DNA of 64,000 nucleotides from Chengkuizengella axinellae (GTDB lineage: Bacteria > Bacillota > Bacilli > Paenibacillales > KCTC-33759): contig NZ_JAVAMP010000007.1 in the NCBI RefSeq assembly GCF_030730905.1, positions 62,001-126,000 on the forward strand, read 5' to 3'. Under the pieces are notes generated by a model. It was not told where the DNA came from and searched no databases. It worked only from the letters and a program-made list of their open reading frames with translations. Below, piece after piece: positions 35,327-42,908 of this stretch. The first letter of the stretch is position 1. Every line of letters starts with the position of its first letter. The translations under genes and the position numbers were made by a program.

Positions 35327-35355
35327 ATTATAACGAATAACAAATGAGATTTCAA
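35327..35355 (-). promoter_or_regulatory. Promoter of the aroA T-box transcript
   Basis: TTGAAA (-35, 35350-35355), 17-base spacer, TATAAT (-10, 35327-35332) on the minus strand. Confidence 0.75.
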
Positions 35356-35418
35356 CTATACAATTTAAAGCGTTTAATTATTAGTATGGTAATGCTTTAA
35401 ATTAACAATGTGTAGTTG
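35353..35418. repeat. Inverted repeat upstream of the aroA promoter
   Basis: CAACTATACAATTTAAAGC faces GCTTTAAATT and TGTAGTTG across about 23 bases. There is no good T run on the minus strand. It may end the VTT gene transcript or bind a protein next to the -35 element. Confidence 0.5.
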
Positions 35419-35441
35419 TATTTTTAGTTTAGTTGCTCTAT

Positions 35442-35996
35442 TCATTTCCACTTCCTTTTTTTTAACACAAAATAAATCATAATGATCATAACCAATGTAA
35501 CGATTAGATTTACATACCGTTCTTGAATATAAAACAAATCATAACCTATCATCGATTCAACCAAAACAGTTGGTATTTTACCAATAAATGTAACAAGTAA
35601 AAAATCCAAAAACCTCATCCCAACAGCCGCAGCTGCAAACGTAGCAGCTCCTGACGGCACCATTGGTGCAAGCCTTGCTGATAATAAAACAATTGCTTGT
35701 TTCTTTCTGGTTATTCCCTGCAGCTTCTTTACCCATTTCCAAGAAAGCTGATCCCCTTTCCACTTTCTTAGCCCCCAACGGTATACGGTATAGGCTGCAC
35801 CTGCTCCAAGTGTTTCTCCAATAACTGATATAAATACGCCATAAACAGGACCAAACACTACCACATTGGCACCAGAAAGAAAAAGGGATGGCAATATACC
35901 CACAACACCGATGATCATATTAATGATTAAACTGATTAGAACAGCCCACACGCCAAATTCACGAAGCCATTCCGCTGCTGTTTCAACTTCCAACAT
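35442..35996 (-). CDS. VTT-domain (TVP38/DedA-type) membrane protein
   Basis: 184 residues with about five membrane segments. VTT hallmarks are NMIIGVVGILPSLFLSGANV, GPVYGVFISVIGETLGAGAA and LSARLAPMVPSGAATFAAAA (the conserved R-x-x-P with a following G/P segment). The family works in lipid scrambling or carrier-lipid recycling in the membrane; this member's substrate is unknown. AAAGGGAAGTGAC precedes the ATG. Confidence 0.88.
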   Translation of the reverse strand: MLEVETAAEWLREFGVWAVLISLIINMIIGVVGILPSLFLSGANVVVFGPVYGVFISVIGETLGAGAAYTVYRWGLRKWKGDQLSWKWVKKLQGITRKKQAIVLLSARLAPMVPSGAATFAAAAVGMRFLDFLLVTFIGKIPTVLVESMIGYDLFYIQERYVNLIVTLVMIIMIYFVLKKRKWK

Positions 35997-36052
35997 GTCA
36001 CTTCCCTTTCAGACATTACCATTTCCTAAGGTCTTTCTAAAGCCATTTTTTT

Positions 36053-36213
36053 GTCACGATCTCCTAGCTGCTGCAATACCCACTATGACACCCAAGTTCA
36101 CCCACAAACTTTGCATCAGCTCAGCCATGAACCAACCATGATACATCAGTATATCCTATACTAATCTGCCTTTCAAAGGGAAATAGAATCCCTCTGAAAG
36201 TTAGACTCTCTTT
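36053..36213 (-). repeat. Degenerate copy of the GGA-hairpin element
   Basis: The minus-strand sequence from AAAGAGAGTC (36204-36213) to GTGAC (36053-36057) aligns with the element at 63828-63969. It keeps one perfect AGTAT-AGGAT-ATACT hairpin, while a second hairpin has GGC in place of GGA. A CTTTCA/TGAAAG hairpin precedes both copies. It lies between the VTT gene start and the end of the ABC permease gene. Confidence 0.6.
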
Positions 36214-36219
36214 GACCTA

Positions 36220-36906
36220 TTAAACTTCCCTTCTTTTCGTAAACCACCATCCACTATAGAAAAATATTAAAATAAATGCAATGTTAAGCGCCAAGCCAAT
36301 CCATATTGAAGGATTAGAAAATACTATAGATAACCCTTTTCCCAATGCATTTCTTAACTCACCTATAGACACGCTTATTGGGATTCCTACAGCTAACACA
36401 ATGTATAACAAAATCCCTATCATGTGATTAAAACAGGAAAATAACAATGTGATAAACGAAACTATCAATAAGTATGCAAAGAATTGATAAAGGAAACTAC
36501 CTAGTGTTCCATATTGATCCCAATTGAATATTTCAACGATGTTATAGTAAAAAATATTTTCACTCAAAAAAGAGTTTTCAAATGGAATCCAAACCGTGTT
36601 AAACAAAGAAAATATAGCAGCCATAGCAACATAAGTAAATATAATGCCACTGTAATACTCTTTTCTTGTTGCTCCGAGACTCATAATTCTTTTATAAAAA
36701 TAGATTGGCCATATCGCAGATATAACAAATAAATAACTAGCAATGATGTTTGCAATGGAAGCAGATGTCATTATACCTCCAGCGTTAAAAATGTTATTTA
36801 ATGTAAAGTTTGTGATAGATACCAACACAAGGGTTATAGCAAAAATTAAAAAGGGAAATTTGATAATTCCATAACTAATCTTCACTATATTAAATGATCT
36901 ACTCAT
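36220..36906 (-). CDS. ABC transporter permease (YtrC/D-like)
   Basis: 228 residues with six hydrophobic segments, typical of ABC-2-type permeases (FPFLIFAITLVLVSITNFTL; IGILLYIVLAVGIP). The start overlaps the preceding ATP-binding gene by 8 bases, so the two are translated together. Substrate is unknown. YtrA-type operons in Bacillus respond to cell-wall antibiotics such as bacitracin or ramoplanin, suggesting envelope stress. Confidence 0.82.
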   Translation of the reverse strand: MSRSFNIVKISYGIIKFPFLIFAITLVLVSITNFTLNNIFNAGGIMTSASIANIIASYLFVISAIWPIYFYKRIMSLGATRKEYYSGIIFTYVAMAAIFSLFNTVWIPFENSFLSENIFYYNIVEIFNWDQYGTLGSFLYQFFAYLLIVSFITLLFSCFNHMIGILLYIVLAVGIPISVSIGELRNALGKGLSIVFSNPSIWIGLALNIAFILIFFYSGWWFTKRREV

Positions 36907-37777
36907 GTTTATCCCCTCCCATACAATAATAAGAAAAGAACTTTTGCAGAGACATTCCTTCTACAGATAATTCCAATTCCTCTGCCTCCATTATTTCTTG
37001 CTTGCTCATCGTATTAAAAACAGCTGCTATTGTAATTTTTCCATGTTGATCTTTATGAATGACATTTTTATGTTTCAAAATAGACTCAACCACATCGCTT
37101 TTTCCTGATACAAAATAAGATTTATTTCTTATGGTGTCCATGTCATCAAATAATTTGATTGAACCTGTCTCCAAAATCATAACTTTCTCAACAACCTTTG
37201 ATATTTCATCAATTAAATGTGTAGACATCAATATCGTTCTTGGATGTTCAGCATAATCCTTCAACAAAATATCATAAAATTTCTCCCTCATCACTGCATC
37301 CAAACCTAAAAGGGGTTCATCAAAAATAGTGATTGGCGCTCTACTTGCAAGTCCTATCATGATCCCAACGGTTGATTTCATACCTCTGGACAGCTTTTTA
37401 AACTTTTTGTTAGGATCTAATTCAAACTGTCTTAAGAGCTCATTTGCAAAATTCCAATCCCAATGCTCATAGAATGGTGCAGCAAAATTTAACAATTGAA
37501 TAACCTTAGATTCTTCAAAAAACTGGTGATTATCTTTGATATAACATATTTCTTGCAAAGAATCTCCTTTATTTAAGGTTTTCCCAAAACCTTTAATTTC
37601 ACCAGAGTCGGGGAATTTATGACCAGTTAACAAATTTAATAAGGTTGTTTTGCCCGCGCCATTTCGACCAAGCAATCCATAGATTGTATTTTCCTCAAGT
37701 TTGATACTTAGATTTCTTACCGCTTTTGTTTTTCTGTAATTCTTTATTACGTTTTTTGTTTCCAAAACTGTTTGCAT
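36899..37777 (-). CDS. ABC transporter ATP-binding protein (YtrB-like)
   Basis: 292 residues. Walker A is GRNGAGKTTLLNL, the signature is LSRGMKSTVGI, Walker B is ITIFDEPLLGLD, and the switch His is in MSTHLIDEI. The C-terminal extension is of the YtrB type. It pairs with the overlapping permease and is preceded after 6 bases by the GntR gene. Confidence 0.92.
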   Translation of the reverse strand: MQTVLETKNVIKNYRKTKAVRNLSIKLEENTIYGLLGRNGAGKTTLLNLLTGHKFPDSGEIKGFGKTLNKGDSLQEICYIKDNHQFFEESKVIQLLNFAAPFYEHWDWNFANELLRQFELDPNKKFKKLSRGMKSTVGIMIGLASRAPITIFDEPLLGLDAVMREKFYDILLKDYAEHPRTILMSTHLIDEISKVVEKVMILETGSIKLFDDMDTIRNKSYFVSGKSDVVESILKHKNVIHKDQHGKITIAAVFNTMSKQEIMEAEELELSVEGMSLQKFFSYYCMGGDKHE

Positions 37778-37783
37778 TTCAAA

Positions 37784-38152
37784 TCAGCTCCTATCACCAT
37801 TTTTGATCATTTTGATGACATCATCTGTTGTTAATTCAATCTTCCCTGCTTCATTCAGTAATTTCATCACATAGTCACGATAAAAAGAATCTTTTCTTTT
37901 CGTGAGGATCTTTTCCTTTGCGCCCTCAGCTACAAACATTCCCAACCCTCTCCTTTTGTACAAAATTCCTTCTTCAACCAACAAATTAATTCCTTTAACC
38001 GCAGTAGCAGGATTAATCTGAAATGTTTTTGCGAATGCTGTAGTTGACATGACCTGTTCGTTTTCACCATATGTTTTATTTAAAATATCATCTTCAATCA
38101 TTTCAGCTATTTGTTGAAAAATGGGCTGCCCTTCATCAAAGCTAGCCTTCAA
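37784..38152 (-). CDS. GntR-family regulator, YtrA subfamily
   Basis: About 122 residues from TTG 38152 (AGGGTG six bases upstream; a GTG at 38161 overlaps that site). The N-terminal winged helix includes GQPIFQQIAEMIEDDIL, STTAFAKTFQINPATAVKGI and LLVEEGILYKRRGLGMFVAEGA. The short C-terminal tail is characteristic of YtrA regulators, which control the ABC genes of their own operon. A matching operator lies at 38199-38218. Confidence 0.93.
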   Translation of the reverse strand: MKASFDEGQPIFQQIAEMIEDDILNKTYGENEQVMSTTAFAKTFQINPATAVKGINLLVEEGILYKRRGLGMFVAEGAKEKILTKRKDSFYRDYVMKLLNEAGKIELTTDDVIKMIKNGDRS

Positions 38153-38198
38153 TATAATCACCCTCTAATTAGAATCAAAACCACTTTTCCCTAATTGG

Positions 38199-38246
38199 TT
38201 AATTACTCATGTAACTAACTATATAACTATTGGTTTGATTTGTCAA
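38199..38246 (-). promoter_or_regulatory. Promoter and YtrA-type operator of the gntR-ABC operon
   Basis: TTGACA (38241-38246), 17-base spacer and TATAGT (38218-38223) on the minus strand. Overlapping the transcription start is the inverted repeat TTAGTTAC-ATGA-GTAATTAA (38199-38218, seven of eight positions matching), a likely repressor site. Confidence 0.8.
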
Positions 38247-38299
38247 ATTATAAATTAAAAAATTAGAAATATACCTACGGATCTATCATCAGATAAAAC

Positions 38300-38325
38300 A
38301 AAAAAAGCCCCAGTTGAGGCTCCTA
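38300..38325 (-). terminator. Terminator of the NatAB-type operon
   Basis: On the minus strand AGCC/GGGCT stem followed by seven T. Confidence 0.75.
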
Positions 38326-38358
38326 AGTATTATTCAATTCAAACTTATTTCAATTTCA

Positions 38359-39663
38359 TTACACCTTAAAAGCTTTCATCGCTTTACGCAATTCTTTAAT
38401 AGATGGTCTCTTCCCATACATCAACACACCTGTACGATAGATCTTTGCTGACAGCCAACCAACACCTAATATGGAAACAAGTAATATTCCGATAGAAAGC
38501 CAAATTTCCCATCCTGCAGGATCACCAGCACCAATGCGAAGCGCCATCACAAACGGGGTGAAAAATGGAATAAATGAAGACCAAGTCACTAGTGCTGAAT
38601 CCGGAGAACCTATACTAAAGATTGCAATATAAAATCCTGCTATAGATGTAAAAGTAACCGGCATGATCGCTTGACCTAAATCTTCTGTTCGACTTACGAT
38701 AGAACCCACCGCAGCAAACAAAGTTGCGTATAAAAAGAATCCCATAAAGTATAACAAAACAACATAAAACAGGATGCCTAGAATCAATCCCATATTCACT
38801 GTACTCATATCTAAATTGATTTGGTCCATTACATTAACGTTATGAGGCATCATGATATTTACCCATATCACCGCAACAAATATGATGATCTGACTTATAC
38901 TCACAATAAACATTCCAATAATTTTACCGAACATTTGAGTTAACGAAGGGACAGAGGTTACTAAAATTTCCATCACTCTTGAGCTTTTTTCTGTTGTAAT
39001 TTCAGTTGCAATCAATTGACCAGAAATCATAATTCCCATAAAAAGAAGAATGATAGCTGCATAAGAGATAAATACTGACAGCTTCTCTTCCGATTCATTT
39101 TTCTTCTCTTCTTTTACTATCCCTTCACTGGTATCCGTTAATACTAAACTTTCAATACTTACAGGAGACAACAATATATTTTGCTCATCACTTGATAACC
39201 CTAATTGTTTTGATACCGCATCTGTTTTTATATTTTTAAAAACATTCTGCAATTCTGATTGGAGGTTGAATCCTAATTCACTTTGCCCGGTATACATGAC
39301 GATCGGAAAACCATCTACTTCTTCATTTTTCAAATGAATGAAACCTTCTATTTCACCATTTTCCATCTTAGTCATAGCTAATTTTTCATTTTCTTGGGAG
39401 GTCTCTTTTTCTCCAATTAGTATAATTTCAACATCTTGACTGTCCTGTTGTTGATAGTAGTCCTGAACACTGTTAGGAATATTTGAATCATCTTCTATAA
39501 AGCCAATCTTTGTTGGTTCATCAGAAGAAAAAATAGTTACAAAGTAAGGAATATTGATTCCAATCGTCATAATGACTGCGATAATTAGTGTGGTTATAAT
39601 AAATGCTTTCGTTTTCATTTTATTTCGTATCGTGAATCCAGCCACAGTAAACAATTTATTCAT
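38359..39663 (-). CDS. ABC-2 type permease, NatB-like
   Basis: 434 residues from ATG 39663 (GGGGGTGAGAGCA in front). An N-terminal membrane anchor (AFIITTLIIAVIMTIGINIP) is followed by a large extracytoplasmic domain (about 45-190) and a C-terminal block of five to six helices with STEKSSRVMEILVTSVP, the conserved export-permease motif. NatAB exports Na+ in Bacillus; related pairs export other cations or peptides. The start overlaps natA by 8 bases. Confidence 0.88.
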   Translation of the reverse strand: MNKLFTVAGFTIRNKMKTKAFIITTLIIAVIMTIGINIPYFVTIFSSDEPTKIGFIEDDSNIPNSVQDYYQQQDSQDVEIILIGEKETSQENEKLAMTKMENGEIEGFIHLKNEEVDGFPIVMYTGQSELGFNLQSELQNVFKNIKTDAVSKQLGLSSDEQNILLSPVSIESLVLTDTSEGIVKEEKKNESEEKLSVFISYAAIILLFMGIMISGQLIATEITTEKSSRVMEILVTSVPSLTQMFGKIIGMFIVSISQIIIFVAVIWVNIMMPHNVNVMDQINLDMSTVNMGLILGILFYVVLLYFMGFFLYATLFAAVGSIVSRTEDLGQAIMPVTFTSIAGFYIAIFSIGSPDSALVTWSSFIPFFTPFVMALRIGAGDPAGWEIWLSIGILLVSILGVGWLSAKIYRTGVLMYGKRPSIKELRKAMKAFKV

Positions 39664-40561
39664 TGCTCTCACCCCCTACAACCTTAATGAAAATTTCATT
39701 TAATGTTGGTTCTAGGATCTCAAAACGAGTAACGTTCCCTTGTTCCATGGCCATCTTTAATACTTCTTGTGCTGCCCCATCATCTGATATCTTCACTTCA
39801 TAACCGAAAGATTGTTTTACAACAGATTTCACACCTGGAATAGAAGGCAAATCAGAAATCTCATGATCTACACCTAAGATCACTCTTTCTTTTGGATATG
39901 TATTTTTTATTTTTTTAATATCTCCTTTAAGTACCGTTTTGGATCTGTGCAAAATGGATATACGATTGCATAATTCCTCTACATGTTCCATTCGATGAGT
40001 AGAAAACAAAATACAAGTCCCTTTATCTCTCAAATCCTTTACTGCTTTTTTGAGTAATTCCACATTCACAGGATCAAGACCACTGAAAGCCTCATCCAAA
40101 ATTAAAAATTCAGGATCGTGAATGACGGAGGCTATGAATTGTATTTTCTGCTGATTTCCCTTCGATAGCTCTTCTATCTTTTTGTTATAATATTCTGTAA
40201 TTTCAAACTGTTCAAGCCAGTCTTTTAGATTTTTATCCGCTTTTTTCTTTGAGAAACCTCTTAATTGAGCTAAATACAATAATTGATCGTTAACCTTTAC
40301 TTTTGGATATAATCCTCTTTCTTCTGGCAGATAACCCAGCTTACTAGTCATTTTCTCATTAAATTTTTTTCCATTATATAAAATTTTACCTTCATCAGGA
40401 TATATTAATCCTAACACCATTCGCATTGTTGTTGTTTTCCCTGCCCCATTGGCTCCTAACAAACCATAAATTTCACCATGAGAAACGGATAATTCCATCT
40501 GATCAACAGCTGTTTTAGCTCCAAAGTTCTTCGATATTTCCTCTAACTTTAAGGCCTTCAT
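39656..40561 (-). CDS. ABC transporter ATP-binding protein, NatA-like
   Basis: 301 residues from ATG 40561 (AAAGGAGTC seven bases upstream; the longer frame has no site). Walker A is GANGAGKTTTMRM, the signature is LSKGNQQKIQF, Walker B is FLILDEAFSGLDP, and the switch His is in FSTHRMEHVE. A C-terminal domain follows (about 215-301). It energises the overlapping NatB-like permease. Confidence 0.93.
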   Translation of the reverse strand: MKALKLEEISKNFGAKTAVDQMELSVSHGEIYGLLGANGAGKTTTMRMVLGLIYPDEGKILYNGKKFNEKMTSKLGYLPEERGLYPKVKVNDQLLYLAQLRGFSKKKADKNLKDWLEQFEITEYYNKKIEELSKGNQQKIQFIASVIHDPEFLILDEAFSGLDPVNVELLKKAVKDLRDKGTCILFSTHRMEHVEELCNRISILHRSKTVLKGDIKKIKNTYPKERVILGVDHEISDLPSIPGVKSVVKQSFGYEVKISDDGAAQEVLKMAMEQGNVTRFEILEPTLNEIFIKVVGGESNE

Positions 40562-40656
40562 GCAAAAGACTCCTTTCCACTTCATAAACTTTACCATCAA
40601 ATAATCAAATTTGTTGAAACATTGAATTTGTAAAAGTTATACATTCTTAATCTATA

Positions 40657-40728
40657 AAAAAACGACCAAAAGAATGCTAAAATGTCCATTACAAAAATGT
40701 ACATTTTATATTCTCTTAATCGTTTTTT
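40657..40728. terminator. Long hairpin, bidirectional terminator between ctaG and natA
   Basis: AAAAAACGA pairs with TCGTTTTTT, with inner arms AAGAAT/ATTCT and TAAAATGT/ACATTTTA. On the minus strand it ends in TTTTTT, downstream of ctaG. Confidence 0.7.
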
Positions 40729-40762
40729 ACGTCAAAAGATCAATTAAGTTTCATAACTAAGA

Positions 40763-41680
40763 TTAAACACGTTGACCATGCCTGTTTAATAAACGTTCTT
40801 CTACGTCATTTGCAGCATTTTTCTTTTTCTCTTTAGCATACCATTGACGGAATGTGTATAGTAAAAATCCACCATACATAAACTCTTGAATTAATTTCAT
40901 AATCACACCGCCAAGCTGTTGATCCTCTACAGGTTTTGTAAAGGCAAAAGCTTGAGGACCTGAGAATAAATTCAAAATTTCTGTTGAACTAGCAGGGAAA
41001 CAATATCCTAATGCTTGAGCCCAAATCGTGGGATCAGTAAACGACCCGTAAATGGATGTACGTGAAAATATAATCAATGCACATGCTGGAGTGAGCAAAG
41101 CCCCATTTAAAAAGATGTATCCCATCTTTTTCACGCCCCATATATTATCCATTTCAGGGACTGGACATACTATCGGCCACCACATCATCATTGAAGCAAC
41201 AAATAATAGAATGTAATAAGCTGTATGCACATTATAATGAGTCATAACAAAATCATGAACCATTGGAATGTGATAAATCGAAAAGGCTACATTAAAGAAA
41301 AGTACTGTAAAGATGGGATGAAGCAAAAATGTACTTTTTTTAATCCATTTCAAATTAAAAAAGGCTCTTAGAAACCAAGCTGGCAATCCTAGAATAAGAA
41401 ACGGAGGTGCAACCAAGTACACAACGGACATCATGATCATATGTCCTGTAAAAGTTAAATGAGCTAATATGTCGAGTGGTCCCCCATGTGATAGATATAC
41501 AAGGAATAAACCGAATAAAAATGATACTTTTTGGGTAAACTTTACTGGTTTTGAATCTTTGAAACGCTCTCTACCAGGACCCACCAACCATAAATACAAA
41601 GTTGCAATAAATAAGCTGAACATTAAAAACAATGGGCTCCAAACCGCACTAAAACCAAATTGTTCGACTAAACCAAACAT
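40763..41680 (-). CDS. ctaG: Cytochrome c oxidase assembly factor CtaG
   Basis: 305 residues, about seven membrane helices. It carries the caa3_CtaG family motifs LSHGGPLDILAHLTFTGHMIMMSVVYLVAPP and LGYCFPASS. Histidines in HGGPLDILAH and TGHM are probable copper ligands. It assists CuB insertion into the caa3 oxidase encoded directly upstream. A terminator after ctaF separates it from that operon, so it has its own promoter in 41690-41900, where I could not fix the elements. Confidence 0.95.
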   Translation of the reverse strand: MFGLVEQFGFSAVWSPLFLMFSLFIATLYLWLVGPGRERFKDSKPVKFTQKVSFLFGLFLVYLSHGGPLDILAHLTFTGHMIMMSVVYLVAPPFLILGLPAWFLRAFFNLKWIKKSTFLLHPIFTVLFFNVAFSIYHIPMVHDFVMTHYNVHTAYYILLFVASMMMWWPIVCPVPEMDNIWGVKKMGYIFLNGALLTPACALIIFSRTSIYGSFTDPTIWAQALGYCFPASSTEILNLFSGPQAFAFTKPVEDQQLGGVIMKLIQEFMYGGFLLYTFRQWYAKEKKKNAANDVEERLLNRHGQRV

Positions 41681-41918
41681 AAAGCATCCCTTTCTCTGTA
41701 CCCCAAAAAGTGAAGAAACAGCTGTAAATCCCAGTTCTTAGAAACTGTTGTCGACGTTGTCCACATGGATTTAGCGTGGTTTTAGTCGAGCGATTCCTTT
41801 TGTGAGGTCCTTAAGTAATAATATTTTGAAAAAAATTCATAAAGTTGAAAAAATAAGGTCAAATAAGAATCCATATTTTACATAAAATAGTGAATATATG
41901 CTCTTTGTTTTTAAAAAA

Positions 41919-41944
41919 AGGAGCAAATCTTTAAATTTGCTCCT
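41919..41944 (-). terminator. Terminator of the ctaCDEF operon
   Basis: A perfect 10-base stem AGGAGCAAAT/ATTTGCTCCT with a 6-base loop, followed by a T run on the minus strand. Confidence 0.9.
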
Positions 41945-41963
41945 AATTGTATTGCTCTTACTC

Positions 41964-42284
41964 CTACCACCAAACCCAATATACTGCCATAATAAATGCG
42001 GTTATAGCTACAAATGCACCTGTAGCCAGGAACAAAATTTGAAAGAAATGACCACGATCTTTCATATGCATCCAAAACGCTAATTGGATTACGGCTTGAA
42101 AAACAGCTAATATAACGATAAAGATTTTAATGAAAGTTGCATCTAATGCTGAATTTGCAACTGCCATAAATGCAAGCAATGTTAAAAAGATTGAAATTCC
42201 AAACGCGATAATATGATTCCTTGGTCCTTCATGAATTCTGCCGCGTTTAACTCTATCCTGTACTTGTTCTTGATTAGCTTCCAT
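41964..42284 (-). CDS. ctaF: Cytochrome c oxidase subunit IV (caa3 type)
   Basis: 106 residues with three membrane segments (IIAFGISIFLTLLAFMAVA; FIVILAVFQAVIQLAFWMHM; ILFLATGAFVAITAFIMAV). The HMKD after helix 2 is the family hallmark. It stabilises the caa3 complex. It lies four bases after ctaE and is the last gene of the operon. Confidence 0.94.
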   Translation of the reverse strand: MEANQEQVQDRVKRGRIHEGPRNHIIAFGISIFLTLLAFMAVANSALDATFIKIFIVILAVFQAVIQLAFWMHMKDRGHFFQILFLATGAFVAITAFIMAVYWVWW

Positions 42285-42288
42285 CTTA

Positions 42289-42906
42289 TTAACCTACCTT
42301 CCCCATAAGATATACAATGGTAAAGATAAATACCCAAACAACATCGATAAAGTGCCAGTACAATGATGCTACGTAAATCTTAGGTGCTGTCACAGTAGTT
42401 AAACCCTTTTTCTTGATTTGAAGCATAAGTAGTGAGATCCATAAAACCCCTAATGCTACGTGAGCTCCGTGAAACCCAACTAAAGCATAAAACGATGAGC
42501 TAAAAGCACTAGTCGTAAATCCAAATCCATCATGAGCAACATACTCGTAAAACTCATATATCTCTAACACTAAAAATCCTAATCCTAAAACAACCGTTAC
42601 ACCTAACCAAGTTAACATATTTTTTATGTTTTTATGGTGCATTGCTTGAATTGCAAAAACACTTGTCAAACTACTAGTCAATAAGATAAAAGTAGCTATT
42701 GCAGTAATGCTTAATGAAAATAACTCTATTCCAGTCGGTCCATCCAAAACACTGTTTCTTAATGCGATGAATGTTGCAAATAAAGTACCGAAAAGAACGG
42801 TTTCTCCACCTAAAAACAACCAAAACCCTAATACTTTATTTCTGCCTTCTAATGTCGCCTTTTCCGGTTCAGGAGGCAGTTTATCTAAATGAGCTGCTTG
42901 ACTCAT
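42289..42906 (-). CDS. ctaE: Cytochrome c oxidase subunit III
   Basis: 205 residues, five membrane helices as in Bacillus caa3 oxidases. Motifs are KVLGFWLFLGGETVLFGTLF, GFHGAHVALGVLWISLL and LYWHFIDVVWVFIFTIVYL. The start is two bases after the ctaD stop, so translation is coupled. It is a structural subunit near the proton-entry side. Confidence 0.96.
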   Translation of the reverse strand: MSQAAHLDKLPPEPEKATLEGRNKVLGFWLFLGGETVLFGTLFATFIALRNSVLDGPTGIELFSLSITAIATFILLTSSLTSVFAIQAMHHKNIKNMLTWLGVTVVLGLGFLVLEIYEFYEYVAHDGFGFTTSAFSSSFYALVGFHGAHVALGVLWISLLMLQIKKKGLTTVTAPKIYVASLYWHFIDVVWVFIFTIVYLMGKVG

Positions 42907-42908
42907 GA

